64,000 bases of DNA, taken from Pantoea cypripedii. Lineage in GTDB: Bacteria > Pseudomonadota > Gammaproteobacteria > Enterobacterales > Enterobacteriaceae. The notes below the pieces were generated by a model. That model was not told where the DNA came from. It ran no database searches and worked only from the letters and a program-made list of their open reading frames with translations. Below, piece by piece: positions 26,107-34,463 of the stretch. Position 1 is the first letter of the stretch. Each line of letters starts with the position of its first letter. The stretch covers positions 403,477-467,476 of the forward strand of contig NZ_MLJI01000003.1 in NCBI RefSeq assembly GCF_002095535.1, in the 5' to 3' direction. Position numbers and translations under genes: made by a program.

Positions 26107-26835
26107 TTATTTATCTGAGGGGTGGGAGATGATGTTAAGCTCGATTGCCAGACTGATAGCATGCTTTGCATTCTTAACACCCAGCTTCCTGACAATATTT
26201 CCCATATGAAATTTTACCGTACTTACGGTGATATTAAGAATACGGGCAATCTCAGGGTAGGTTTTACCGGTACTGCTCCAGTAAAGGATCGAGTTCTCAC
26301 GAGAGGATAAGGTACTCTCTGTATTCTGCTGCGGTTTGTTTTCATCACGATAGAGATGGAGTAGTAATTCATGGGTATCAATTAAAACCCCCTGAATTTC
26401 ATTCCTGTTTCTTCTTATCGTTTCGTCAAGCTCAGGCATCAAAAACTTATTTACATACAGAGATAACACTACAACATTATTATTCTGGTCATGCAGAATG
26501 AAACTCTGGCCACTGACTACATCATAAGGTTTAATGGATTCAAAAATTTTGCTAATTTTCCACTGAGAGTTAATGGTCAGACTATCATCCCAGATTAGAG
26601 GTGATATACGATTCAGCGCATTAATCATCACTGGATCGATGCTTTGATATTTAGCCTCCAGATAGATATCAGAGAAATAGTCTGGAAAGCTGGTGACGAT
26701 AATCATATCATCGATATTACGCTTATTCATTACCGCGTAAGCGTAATTCAGTTCCCCGTATTTCGATAAGTATTTTTCCAGATTATTTTTCATGATTTCA
26801 TTTTTTTGGGAATCTGAAAAAAAATTTCTGCTCAT
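26107..26835 (-). CDS. LuxR-type quorum-sensing regulator (solo)
   Basis: The 242-aa product has an N-terminal acyl-homoserine-lactone-binding domain and a C-terminal LuxR helix-turn-helix (STGKTYPEIARILNITVS onward, about 188-225). Of the residues conserved in AHL receptors I see Tyr63, Asp67-Pro68, Trp82 and Gly109; the usual Trp at the 'W57' position appears as Phe54. The length matches EsaR/ExpR-type receptors. No luxI-type synthase is in the window, so it is a solo here. The gene is AT-rich. It lies 223 bp downstream of the acetyltransferase gene on the same strand, with its own AGAGGAA ribosome site. Confidence 0.88.
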   Translation of the reverse strand: MSRNFFSDSQKNEIMKNNLEKYLSKYGELNYAYAVMNKRNIDDMIIVTSFPDYFSDIYLEAKYQSIDPVMINALNRISPLIWDDSLTINSQWKISKIFESIKPYDVVSGQSFILHDQNNNVVVLSLYVNKFLMPELDETIRRNRNEIQGVLIDTHELLLHLYRDENKPQQNTESTLSSRENSILYWSSTGKTYPEIARILNITVSTVKFHMGNIVRKLGVKNAKHAISLAIELNIISHPSDK

Positions 26836-27058
26836 TAACTTATTCCTCTAAGTTCACTAACCTGCATTATATTAACTTTAGATACAGCATCATCGACGAT
26901 AGTATAGCAGAAAGTTGTCGTCATTTTGGAGCAGGAATATCTATATTTATATGAGAACCAGCTTGCTGGGCTGGCCTCATACCCGTTACTTTCGATGGAC
27001 ACAACTATCTGAAAATAAATGATTACTTAAGATAAAGTCCTTCTGGAGCAAGTTTAAC

Positions 27059-27655
27059 TCATTGCGGCTCGCGCCAGACCGGGAAAAGCTCAGGAAAGCC
27101 TTCAATGACTAAGGGATTTCCTGCATCCCGATAGCCAAATCGCCTGATTAGCGTCCTCGTACTGAAAGTTGTACATTCTGCGTAGCACGGCATTTTTTCC
27201 TCATCAAGAATACCATTCATCTCCCGGAACAACTTTGCTACCAGATCACCTCCTCTATCAGAACGCAAGACTGCAAGCAGGAAGATATAATAATGTTCTG
27301 GCTCTCGTGGATGAAAATGGTCGAGGCCGTTCATAAACGCCAACGTGGTCACATAATCTGCTCCACATGCCTGACGTAGCTGATTATCAATAAGCTGATT
27401 ATCCTCTTCCGTCATCTCAAGTAATTTAGGTCCGAAATAAACCAGGGTACCGGCGTTGTTTTCTGTGAGCAGGACGCCTCCAAGCTTGTGAGCGAGCTCA
27501 ACATAAACCCTGAAAAAACCATACATCGCCGTTATGCGCTTTTCTTTATCGCTGCCAGTAAATGCATATTTTAGCACTGGGTCATTATAAAACTCTGATG
27601 TCAGAAGATCACAGGCAATATCCAGTTCAGAGAACTTAGCATGTCTACATCCCAT
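27059..27655 (-). CDS. GNAT-family N-acetyltransferase-like protein
   Basis: The 198-aa product resembles GNAT acyltransferases of the streptothricin/puromycin acetyltransferase sort: an N-terminal helix LDIACDLLTSEFYNDPVLKYAF, then HYYIFLLAVLRSDRGGDLVAKLF (about 122-144) in the position of the acetyl-CoA-binding strand-loop, and ECTTFSTRTLIRRFGYRD near the end. Its ATG overlaps the end of the decarboxylase gene by 11 bases with AGGAG just upstream, so the two are co-translated. It likely acylates an amine, possibly the product of the decarboxylase (inference). Confidence 0.75.
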   Translation of the reverse strand: MGCRHAKFSELDIACDLLTSEFYNDPVLKYAFTGSDKEKRITAMYGFFRVYVELAHKLGGVLLTENNAGTLVYFGPKLLEMTEEDNQLIDNQLRQACGADYVTTLAFMNGLDHFHPREPEHYYIFLLAVLRSDRGGDLVAKLFREMNGILDEEKMPCYAECTTFSTRTLIRRFGYRDAGNPLVIEGFPELFPVWREPQ

Positions 27656-29168
27656 GATTATGCTCCTGAATATTTACTACTGGCATCGTTGATAAATTAA
27701 CCTGCTCAGCAAAGGCATCATTTTGCTGTAACGCTTCAACCAGGCTATCAATCGCTAAACGGGTAACGTGCGGCATCACCACAATATGCGCCAGACCGCC
27801 TCTGCCACTAAGGTGGAATTTTTTGAATATCTCTTTTTCGGGGCGAGTAAAAACCACCACCAGCGACTGAGGACCTCGTTCCACGCGGAATAATGGGTGA
27901 ATAGCGTTAATGGTGGTTAACCGTTCATAAGCATAAGCGGCTAATTGCTCGCATTGCGCAGCAATCTCACTCTGCATTGGCTGAGATACCGTATTCACCA
28001 TATACCAGAGAAATAATGCGGACATACCATTACGCGTCCCTCCCAGCGTAGTATCGGGAGAGTGAATATATTCAGGCAGTGTGGCGGGCTGCATCCGGTA
28101 CTTTTCTTTCGTCATATATACGCCGGATGCAAAGGGAGCGCCGTACCACTTATGGGAACTCATCACTATTGAACTCACAAAGGGAAGACGAAAATCAAAC
28201 TGAGGCCCCTTAACTTCGCTTATTTTTTTCTGATGGGCCATTTCGAGATAGGGCAAATACGCTGCGCCAAGCGCTCCGTCAATATGGATCCAAAAATCGG
28301 GTCTGCTGTCACCTGTAGTCTGGACATTGAAATTATGTTGTTCAAGGATGGGCGATAACTGTTGCCAGACAATCTGCGCATCATCAAATCCGCCCTGAAA
28401 TGTGGTGCCCACATTCAGTACCATGATCGGTGGATGCCCATGAGCCGCAAAGAAATCGACCAAAGCTGTTAACGATTCAGGATTAACCGCGCCATGTTGA
28501 TCCACGGGCACCCCATGTGGCCAACTGCCATCGGCGGTGATCGGGCACTGGCCGGGGTAGTCTTTATCACCCATTTCCTGAAACGTGGTAATACCCAAAA
28601 TGCTGGCACATTTTTCTAATGAATAATGCGATTCCTGAGAATAATAGAGTACAGGAACAGATAACGCTTTTCGTCTTGTTTTACCTGCAAGCTGTTTCGC
28701 CCGGAAATACTCGCGTGCGCTCCACAGCGCATACATATTCCCTTCCGTCGAGCCCATTGCCAGCACATAACCCCAGAATGACTCCTGAGTTAACGGTTCG
28801 CGTAATTCAGCATGCCAGAGCTGGCGAAAATATTCGAGCACCTCCTGCTCCAGTTCACGCGTATGCAGCAGCATTGAGCTGTTTTCAAACGGATCACCAA
28901 TATTATTCAGGTGGATATTAATAAATGGTGCGATTGCTGAATAGTCGAACTTTTGATTAAGTGGATATCCTAAAGATAATTCCTGGCGACTGACAAGATT
29001 AGTATGTATTTTATCAAGCCGCTTTCTCACCTTATCTGGCAGACAAAAATTCGTCATCGGAAATGTATGAGGACGTATTACATGTTTGATGAAAGAATGT
29101 GGAATTACCCTGCCGAACGTTGTTTTCTCGACTGCAAAATTTCTATTTACGCCCAAAGAATTATCCAT
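27645..29168 (-). CDS. Pyridoxal-phosphate-dependent decarboxylase (group II, histidine/glutamate-type)
   Basis: The 507-aa product is a fold-type I PLP decarboxylase. It has GSTEGN (139-144), His181, which stacks on the cofactor, HIDGA (295-299) with Asp297, and SSHKWYG (337-343) with the Schiff-base Lys340. It aligns by eye with histidine/aspartate-type decarboxylases having a long N-terminal part. The start at 29168 follows TAATGGAG; an upstream in-frame ATG would add 20 residues without a ribosome site. It heads a unit with the overlapping acetyltransferase gene. The amino acid it acts on cannot be told from sequence alone. Confidence 0.88.
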   Translation of the reverse strand: MDNSLGVNRNFAVEKTTFGRVIPHSFIKHVIRPHTFPMTNFCLPDKVRKRLDKIHTNLVSRQELSLGYPLNQKFDYSAIAPFINIHLNNIGDPFENSSMLLHTRELEQEVLEYFRQLWHAELREPLTQESFWGYVLAMGSTEGNMYALWSAREYFRAKQLAGKTRRKALSVPVLYYSQESHYSLEKCASILGITTFQEMGDKDYPGQCPITADGSWPHGVPVDQHGAVNPESLTALVDFFAAHGHPPIMVLNVGTTFQGGFDDAQIVWQQLSPILEQHNFNVQTTGDSRPDFWIHIDGALGAAYLPYLEMAHQKKISEVKGPQFDFRLPFVSSIVMSSHKWYGAPFASGVYMTKEKYRMQPATLPEYIHSPDTTLGGTRNGMSALFLWYMVNTVSQPMQSEIAAQCEQLAAYAYERLTTINAIHPLFRVERGPQSLVVVFTRPEKEIFKKFHLSGRGGLAHIVVMPHVTRLAIDSLVEALQQNDAFAEQVNLSTMPVVNIQEHNHGM

Positions 29169-29437
29169 AAAAACATCTCCATTAAGGGGTGTGGAACGTA
29201 TTGAAGCTACAACCATAAACATCAGCATGTTATGGCTGCTATGAAAAAAGTGAGTAGCTCAATTTGCCATATTTATAAAGCTTATGCTGTGCACTGGCTA
29301 ACAAATTGACCGCATGGTGTCAGACAGCAAGCTAATGATATGAATTTGGTGTCTCATAAATAGGGGTAACAAAAAATATTTGTACCTTTAGTCGGCCAGC
29401 ACCAGCACGCGACACCAGCTCTCCAGCCGCCTCAGCT

Positions 29438-30487
29438 CTAACTCTGGCTGGCTTCAGCCGGGCAATTCTCCCGGATGAACAGGTTAAACGGTGTGATGTT
29501 GTCGTGCAGAGAAAACTCATCGCTGCGGTTGAAATGACGCGCCAGTAACGCCAGTGCGCGACGTGCTTCCTCGCGCGGATTTTGATCGATAATCGCCGCC
29601 AGTGAGCCTTCCAGCAGTAACAGACGTCTTTCCGGAGTGAGCTCATGCGTAATCAGTTGCGCCTGTCGCCCCAGCGATTGCAGCGTCGCAACAATGTTGC
29701 TGTTACCCGACGACGTATTGTAGATACCACAAATACGCGAATTCTCCAGCAACGCCTGACGTACCACGTCTCCTGCTCGCTGTTGATTTTCTGCACTTTC
29801 CAGCGTTGCCGCCCAAATGCATGTCGGGAAACGCTCACGTAACACCGCACGGAAACCGCGTTCACGTTCCTCATGACCAATCATGTTATGCATCCCCAGC
29901 ACTACCACCACCTCACCGCCGCGTTCACCGAGAAAACGCCCCATCAACTCCCCTGCCGCCCGCCCCATTTGCCGGTTATCGGGTCCGACATAGGCCAGAC
30001 GGCCACTGGACGGGATATCGGTCGCCAGCGTTAAAATCGGTAATTGTCCGGAAACGCGCTTAAGCGCATCCGCCAGTTCGGGATCATTCGGACACACCAC
30101 AATCAAGGCGTCATGACTGGCGGCGATGGTTTCCACCTGTTTTATGGTGGCGCGAATATTGCCAGGATTGTGGTAATGCATCACGCCATTGATACGCATC
30201 TCAGCCATCTCCGCACCGAGATCGGCAAACGCATTGCGTAATCCTTTGTAGAAAGGATTTTTGGGTGATTGCAGCAGAATCGCCACGCGTAACGCACGCA
30301 GATAACCACGAAACAGCACGCGATCAACATTCAGTTTGCTGGCCCATTCCAGCACCCGTGCTTCTTTAGCCGGAGAGACACCACCGCGCCGATTCATCAC
30401 CCGATCTACGGTACTGAGACTGACACCAGCGGCGCTAGCTATCTGTTCCAGCGTCGTTTTTTTGCTATTGATCACAGTAATTTCCAT
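29438..30487 (-). CDS. LacI-family transcriptional regulator
   Basis: The 349-aa product has the LacI helix-turn-helix TTLEQIASAAGVSLSTVDRVMNRRGGVS in its first 40 residues. A periplasmic-binding-protein-like sensor domain follows from about residue 65 (LRVAILLQSPKNPFYKGL; GYVGPDNRQMGR-type hinge). I chose ATG 30487; the frame stays open upstream to 30553 but lacks a ribosome site. It is divergent from the isomerase/dehydrogenase genes and probably represses them through the TTGAAGG repeats in the 108-bp gap. Confidence 0.88.
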   Translation of the reverse strand: MEITVINSKKTTLEQIASAAGVSLSTVDRVMNRRGGVSPAKEARVLEWASKLNVDRVLFRGYLRALRVAILLQSPKNPFYKGLRNAFADLGAEMAEMRINGVMHYHNPGNIRATIKQVETIAASHDALIVVCPNDPELADALKRVSGQLPILTLATDIPSSGRLAYVGPDNRQMGRAAGELMGRFLGERGGEVVVVLGMHNMIGHEERERGFRAVLRERFPTCIWAATLESAENQQRAGDVVRQALLENSRICGIYNTSSGNSNIVATLQSLGRQAQLITHELTPERRLLLLEGSLAAIIDQNPREEARRALALLARHFNRSDEFSLHDNITPFNLFIRENCPAEASQS

Positions 30488-30508
30488 CTGAAGGTTAGAC
30501 GTCAAATA

Positions 30509-30526
30509 TTGAAGGTTTCCCTTCAA
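30509..30526. promoter_or_regulatory. Candidate LacI-family operator
   Basis: TTGAAGGTTTCCCTTCAA is an inverted repeat with 7-bp arms and a 4-base centre. A further half-site CTGAAGGTTA lies at 30489-30498 near the regulator's start. It sits between the divergent regulator and the isomerase gene. Confidence 0.55.
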
Positions 30527-30595
30527 ATTAGACATAGCAGCAGAAAATTGCATCCGCTATTTTCGTCCTCATCGCAATCAAGGGTGGAGAAGAGA

Positions 30596-31519
30596 ATGAT
30601 TAAGGATGCGTTTTATCAGACCGGACAACCGGCACCTAAACTCGGCGTCAGTCCGCTCTCATGGGTGAATGAGGTGCTGCAACAGCTGGGAGCTGGCACC
30701 AGCGCACAGCAATGCCTGGAAGAAGCCGCTCTGGCTGGCTATCAGGGAGTGGAGTTGAGTCGCATCTTCCCGCGTGAACCCGGTGCGTTGCGTGCTCTGC
30801 TGGCGCAGCACAAGTTACATCTGGTCTCCGGCTGGCACGATGGTTTTCTCACCGAACGCAGCGTGCAGCAGGAGCTGGAGGCGGTACATCCCCATGCTGC
30901 GTTATTACAGGAAAATGGTGCCGAGGTGATGGTGTATGGCGAATGTGGCTGGATGACCGCCAATGCGCTCGATGTCCCGCTGGCCCAGCGTCGCCTGCTA
31001 CCGGAAGATCAGGTCCTGGGCTATGCAGAGCGCCTGTCTGCCTTTGCCGAGGCGTTGTATCAGCAATATGGCCTGCGCCTTGCTTATCACCATCACCTGA
31101 TGATGGTGGCCGAAACCCTGCCAGAAATTCGCGCTTTGCTGGCCGCCTGTGCTCCGTCGGTGGGCCTGTTACTCGACACCGGACATGCCACCGCTGCCGG
31201 TTTTGCTTATACCCAGTTGATCGATGAATTTGCCGACCGCATTTGCCATATCCACCTGAAAGACGTGCGACTGGATCGACTCCAGCAGGTGCGTCAGAGC
31301 GGAATGACATTTAACCAGGCCGTGCTGGCGGGCATGTTTACCGTGCCGGGGGACGGCGGCATTGATTTTCGCCCGCTGGCAAAGTTTATCGCCCGTAGCG
31401 GCTACCGGGGCTGGATGGTGGTGGAAGCAGAACAGGACCCGGCAAAAGCCCCGCCGCTCGCTACCGTCACGCGCGCGCAACGCTATGTTGCCGAACATAT
31501 TTTACCTGCAGTCCAATAA
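30596..31519 (+). CDS. Sugar phosphate isomerase/epimerase family protein (xylose isomerase-like TIM barrel)
   Basis: The 307-aa product is a TIM-barrel protein of the AP endonuclease 2/IolE type: ALAGYQGVELSRIFP (about 44-58), LRLAYHHHLMMVAE (about 161-174), LLLDTGHATAAG (about 191-202) and CHIHLKDVRLD (about 217-227), which carry the metal-ligand Glu/His/Asp set. The ATG at 30596 follows GGTGGAGAAGAG; the frame extends upstream to 30509 without a ribosome site. With the following dehydrogenase it probably forms a cyclitol or rare-sugar catabolic pair. A dehydratase such as IolE is one possibility. Confidence 0.85.
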   Translation: MIKDAFYQTGQPAPKLGVSPLSWVNEVLQQLGAGTSAQQCLEEAALAGYQGVELSRIFPREPGALRALLAQHKLHLVSGWHDGFLTERSVQQELEAVHPHAALLQENGAEVMVYGECGWMTANALDVPLAQRRLLPEDQVLGYAERLSAFAEALYQQYGLRLAYHHHLMMVAETLPEIRALLAACAPSVGLLLDTGHATAAGFAYTQLIDEFADRICHIHLKDVRLDRLQQVRQSGMTFNQAVLAGMFTVPGDGGIDFRPLAKFIARSGYRGWMVVEAEQDPAKAPPLATVTRAQRYVAEHILPAVQ

Positions 31520-31531
31520 AGGAAAGAGCAC

Positions 31532-32713
31532 ATGACCGGAAAAAAACTCAACGTTGGCCTGATTGGTTCGGGTTTTATGGGCCAGGCCCATGCCGACGCC
31601 TGGCGTCGTGCAGGCTTGTTATATCGCAATTTGCCGCTGCAACCGGTGCTGCATACGCTGGCTGATGCCACCCCGGCGCTGGCGGAAGAAGCCGCACAGC
31701 GTTTTGGTTTTCAGCACAGCACGGCAGATTGGCGGGCCATGATCGCTAACCCGGCAATCGATATTGTCGACATCACCACCCCTAATAATATGCATTACGA
31801 CATGGCGCTGGCGGCGATTCGCGCGGGCAAACATGTTTACTGCGAAAAACCACTCACGGTTTCGTTACAGGAAGCGCAGACCCTGACGCAGGAAGCGGAA
31901 CTGGCCGGAGTGAAAACCATGGTGGCGTTTAATAACATCAAAACCCCGGCGGCCCAGCTGGCGAAACAGATGATCGAACGGGGGGATATCGGTACACCTA
32001 CCCGTTTTCGTGGCTGGTTTGATCAGGGTTTCTTCAACGACCCGGAGCTGCCGTGGAGCTGGCGCTGTTCGCGCGAGCAGGCCGGTTCTGGTTCCCTCGG
32101 TGATCTCGGTTCGCATGTGGTGAGTGTGGCGCAATATCTGATGGGACCGATCATCAGCGTTATCGGCCAGGAGCAGCTGTTTATTGACTCGCGACCGGCC
32201 GCCGGTGCCGGTTCTGGCTATGGTGCGCAAGCCAGCAAGGACGCATCACGGCTGAAGGTTGAAAACGATGATCAGTTTCAATCGCTGATTACCTTTGCCA
32301 ACCATGCCGGGGGCGTGATTGAAGCTTCAAGGATTTCGGCGGGAAAAGTGTTTGGTATCGCCTGGGAAGTGTCGGGCACCGAAGGTACCATCATCATGGA
32401 CGGTGAGCGTTTTAACGAACTGAAAATTGCCCGCTATCGCGATGAAAAACACGATCGCGGCTTCAAAACTCTTTACGCCGGTTCTCAGGTGGAGCAGTTT
32501 GGCGGCTTCTTTGGCTTCGACTTTGCGGGCGGTGGCCTTGGCTATTTTGACGTTAAAGTGATTGAAATCTATGACCTGATTAAAGGCCTGAGCGGAGCAA
32601 GCGGCTGTTTCCCGGACTTCCGCTTCGGCCTGGAAAATCAGCAGATTATCGAAGCGATGGTGCGCTCCTCTGCCAGCGGTACGCATGTTGAAGTGGCAAG
32701 TCTGCGGGCTTAA
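31532..32713 (+). CDS. Gfo/Idh/MocA-family NAD(P)-dependent oxidoreductase
   Basis: The 393-aa product has an N-terminal Rossmann fold (LNVGLIGSGFMGQAHADAW, 6-24), the family signature CEKPLT (104-109) and a C-terminal substrate domain (SLGDLGSHVVSVAQYLMG). It starts 12 bp after the isomerase gene with AAGGAAAG as ribosome site. Relatives oxidise inositol isomers or sugars. No transporter is encoded beside the pair, so substrate entry must come from elsewhere. The 3' end overlaps the convergent hydrolase gene by 4 bases. Confidence 0.9.
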   Translation: MTGKKLNVGLIGSGFMGQAHADAWRRAGLLYRNLPLQPVLHTLADATPALAEEAAQRFGFQHSTADWRAMIANPAIDIVDITTPNNMHYDMALAAIRAGKHVYCEKPLTVSLQEAQTLTQEAELAGVKTMVAFNNIKTPAAQLAKQMIERGDIGTPTRFRGWFDQGFFNDPELPWSWRCSREQAGSGSLGDLGSHVVSVAQYLMGPIISVIGQEQLFIDSRPAAGAGSGYGAQASKDASRLKVENDDQFQSLITFANHAGGVIEASRISAGKVFGIAWEVSGTEGTIIMDGERFNELKIARYRDEKHDRGFKTLYAGSQVEQFGGFFGFDFAGGGLGYFDVKVIEIYDLIKGLSGASGCFPDFRFGLENQQIIEAMVRSSASGTHVEVASLRA

Positions 32714-33609
32714 CGGAAAAACGTCGCCAGCGCGTCAGCCAGCGCCTGCGGCTGCTCATCAGGGATGAAGTGGCCGCTATGGGCAATGGTTATGCCAGTC
32801 ACGTTATCCGCAAACTGCCGCAACGGCGCAGCCATATCGGGGATGGAACCCTGATCGGCACTGATTGCCAGCAGCGGCAATGTTAACTTGCCCTGCTCGC
32901 GTAAGGCCCGATTCTGTGCCGCTGAGAGCATCACTTCACGATACGGTGCCAGCCCGGCACGCAACGCGCCGTTTTGTTGCAGCAGACGCACGTATTCCGC
33001 CATATCCGCATCGCTAAACACCATCGGACTGGCGGTTTTACGTCGCAAAAACCACTCCAGATAAATCTCTTCACGACCGCTGATCAGCGCTTCCGGCAGG
33101 TCCGGCAACAAATGGAAGGCGAAATGCCAGGTTTTCCATGCTTTATCCGGCGTCGCGGGCAAGGCATCCGGCAGCGTAACGCCGGGAATGCCCGCATCGA
33201 GCAGTGCCAGTTTGATCACCTGCTGGCTGTAACGCATGGCATAGGGCCACGCCACCCAGGCCCCGACATCATGGGCGGCAAGGTAGTAGCGCTCAATCGC
33301 CAGCTTTTGCATTAAGCCCTGCACTTTTTCCGCCAGCGACTGGGTATCGTAACCGGCTTGCGGTTTGTCGGAGTCACCCTGCCCTGGCAAATCAGGAGCG
33401 ATGATAAAATAACGATCCCCCAACTGAGCCATTACCTGATGCCAGGCGTACCAGCTTTGCGGAAAGCCCGCCAGCAGCAGCAACACTTCGCCCTGTGGGT
33501 TGCCTCCGCTGACGTAGTGCAGGCGAACACCGTCCACCGTGGCATAAAAATGAGCGAAGCCGGGCAAATGCGCGACGGGTTGTGACCAGGGTTGTGCACG
33601 TTCAGACAT
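32710..33609 (-). CDS. Alpha/beta hydrolase (epoxide hydrolase/haloalkane dehalogenase-like)
   Basis: The 299-aa product has the oxyanion motif LAGFPQSWYAWHQVM (46-60) and the nucleophile elbow AAHDVGAW, where the nucleophile is Asp114 as in epoxide hydrolases and dehalogenases rather than Ser. A cap domain lies in the middle and the catalytic His is near the end in HSGHFIPDE. It is transcribed 53 bp downstream of a TetR gene on the same strand. The gap holds a copy of the TetR operator, so induction by a xenobiotic-like substrate is plausible. Confidence 0.87.
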   Translation of the reverse strand: MSERAQPWSQPVAHLPGFAHFYATVDGVRLHYVSGGNPQGEVLLLLAGFPQSWYAWHQVMAQLGDRYFIIAPDLPGQGDSDKPQAGYDTQSLAEKVQGLMQKLAIERYYLAAHDVGAWVAWPYAMRYSQQVIKLALLDAGIPGVTLPDALPATPDKAWKTWHFAFHLLPDLPEALISGREEIYLEWFLRRKTASPMVFSDADMAEYVRLLQQNGALRAGLAPYREVMLSAAQNRALREQGKLTLPLLAISADQGSIPDMAAPLRQFADNVTGITIAHSGHFIPDEQPQALADALATFFR

Positions 33610-33624
33610 TCAAACCTCTCATTA

Positions 33625-33648
33625 TTTAGGAAATGATTATTTCCTTAT
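33625..33648. promoter_or_regulatory. TetR-type operator upstream of hydrolase gene (site 2)
   Basis: TTTAGGAA-N8-TTCCTTAT has the same TAGGAA-N8-TTCC core and spacing as the perfect site at 34277-34310. It lies 15 bp before the hydrolase start. Confidence 0.65.
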
Positions 33649-33662
33649 TAGACAAAAAATTT

Positions 33663-34271
33663 TTAATCAAGCAGCGTCAACGCGGTGGCAATCAACTGAT
33701 CGCGTGCCGGTAAATCCTGCATTTTCCCAGCAACGCGCATACCCAGCACCAGACACAACAACACGCCTCCCAGCGCCTGGGCATCATGTTGCGGATTAAT
33801 CGAACCCTCCTGCTGGCCCTGGGTGATCAATTGCAGAATCGATTGCTGATTACGCAGCAGCGCAGCGCGCACGCCTTCAGCCAACTCGTTATCCAGCAGT
33901 TGCAATTCAACGGCGCTACCCACCACCAGACAACCCCGTCGCCCTTCTATGTCACTGGCGGATTCGAGGTAAAAGCGCAGCAGTTCAGCGATACGCGACC
34001 GGCCATCGGGTTGCTGTGCCAGTCGCTGACGCAAATCATGATTACGCAGCGAGGTGTAGCGTGCGAACACTTGCAGAAACAGACCGCGTTTGTCACTAAA
34101 GGCTTTGTAGATACTTCCGGCAGTCAGCTGCATCGCCTCACTCAGATCGCTGATCGACGCGCTGTGATACCCCTTTTCGCGGAACACCAGCATGGCACGA
34201 TCCAGGGCAACATCCAGGTCGAACTGACGTGGCCGACCGCGCTCGCGCATGATCCGTGGTTGCTGTGACAT
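33663..34271 (-). CDS. TetR-family transcriptional regulator
   Basis: The 202-aa product has a TetR helix-turn-helix (FDLDVALDRAMLVFREKGYHSASISDLSEAMQLTAGSIYKAFSDKRGLF, about 17-65) after an Arg-rich start, and a C-terminal ligand domain. The ATG at 34271 is preceded by GGTGAAG. A longer frame up to 34370 would run through the palindromic operator and is rejected. The 13-bp-arm palindrome ends 6 bp before the start, suggesting autorepression. Confidence 0.9.
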   Translation of the reverse strand: MSQQPRIMRERGRPRQFDLDVALDRAMLVFREKGYHSASISDLSEAMQLTAGSIYKAFSDKRGLFLQVFARYTSLRNHDLRQRLAQQPDGRSRIAELLRFYLESASDIEGRRGCLVVGSAVELQLLDNELAEGVRAALLRNQQSILQLITQGQQEGSINPQHDAQALGGVLLCLVLGMRVAGKMQDLPARDQLIATALTLLD

Positions 34272-34276
34272 CACTT

Positions 34277-34310
34277 CACCATTTAGGAAACGTTCAATTC
34301 CTAAATGGTG
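34277..34310. promoter_or_regulatory. TetR-type operator (site 1, perfect palindrome)
   Basis: Arms CACCATTTAGGAA (34277-34289) and TTCCTAAATGGTG (34298-34310) are perfect inverted repeats with an 8-base spacer, directly upstream of the TetR gene. Confidence 0.8.
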
Positions 34311-34376
34311 CCACAGTTGCCTGATAATAGGAAGCTTGTCAGTTAAATATGATTCGGGCCGTCCTTGCACGGATCC

Positions 34377-34448
34377 GTAGCGGCGCGATTTATCGCGCGG
34401 TTATTTGGATGCAGGGACTCAAAGGCGCGCGATAAATCGCGCCGCAAC
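34377..34448. repeat. REPIN-like inverted pair, copy 2
   Basis: GTAGCGGCGCGATTTATCGC begins the left unit. The right unit reads GCGCGATAAATCGCGCCGCAAC, with the head altered to GTTG on its own strand. It lies between the tetR and rpiR-type genes, 15 bp after the end of the latter. Confidence 0.8.
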
Positions 34449-34463
34449 AAAATGTGCCCAACG

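Noticed and set aside
29229..29437. Lux-box search upstream of the decarboxylase gene
   Set aside because: I found no 18-20 bp inverted repeat resembling known lux or esa boxes in this gap or before the luxR-type gene.
33663..34370. Longer start for the TetR protein at 34370
   Set aside because: It would translate through the perfect palindromic operator and has no ribosome site; ATG 34271 has one.
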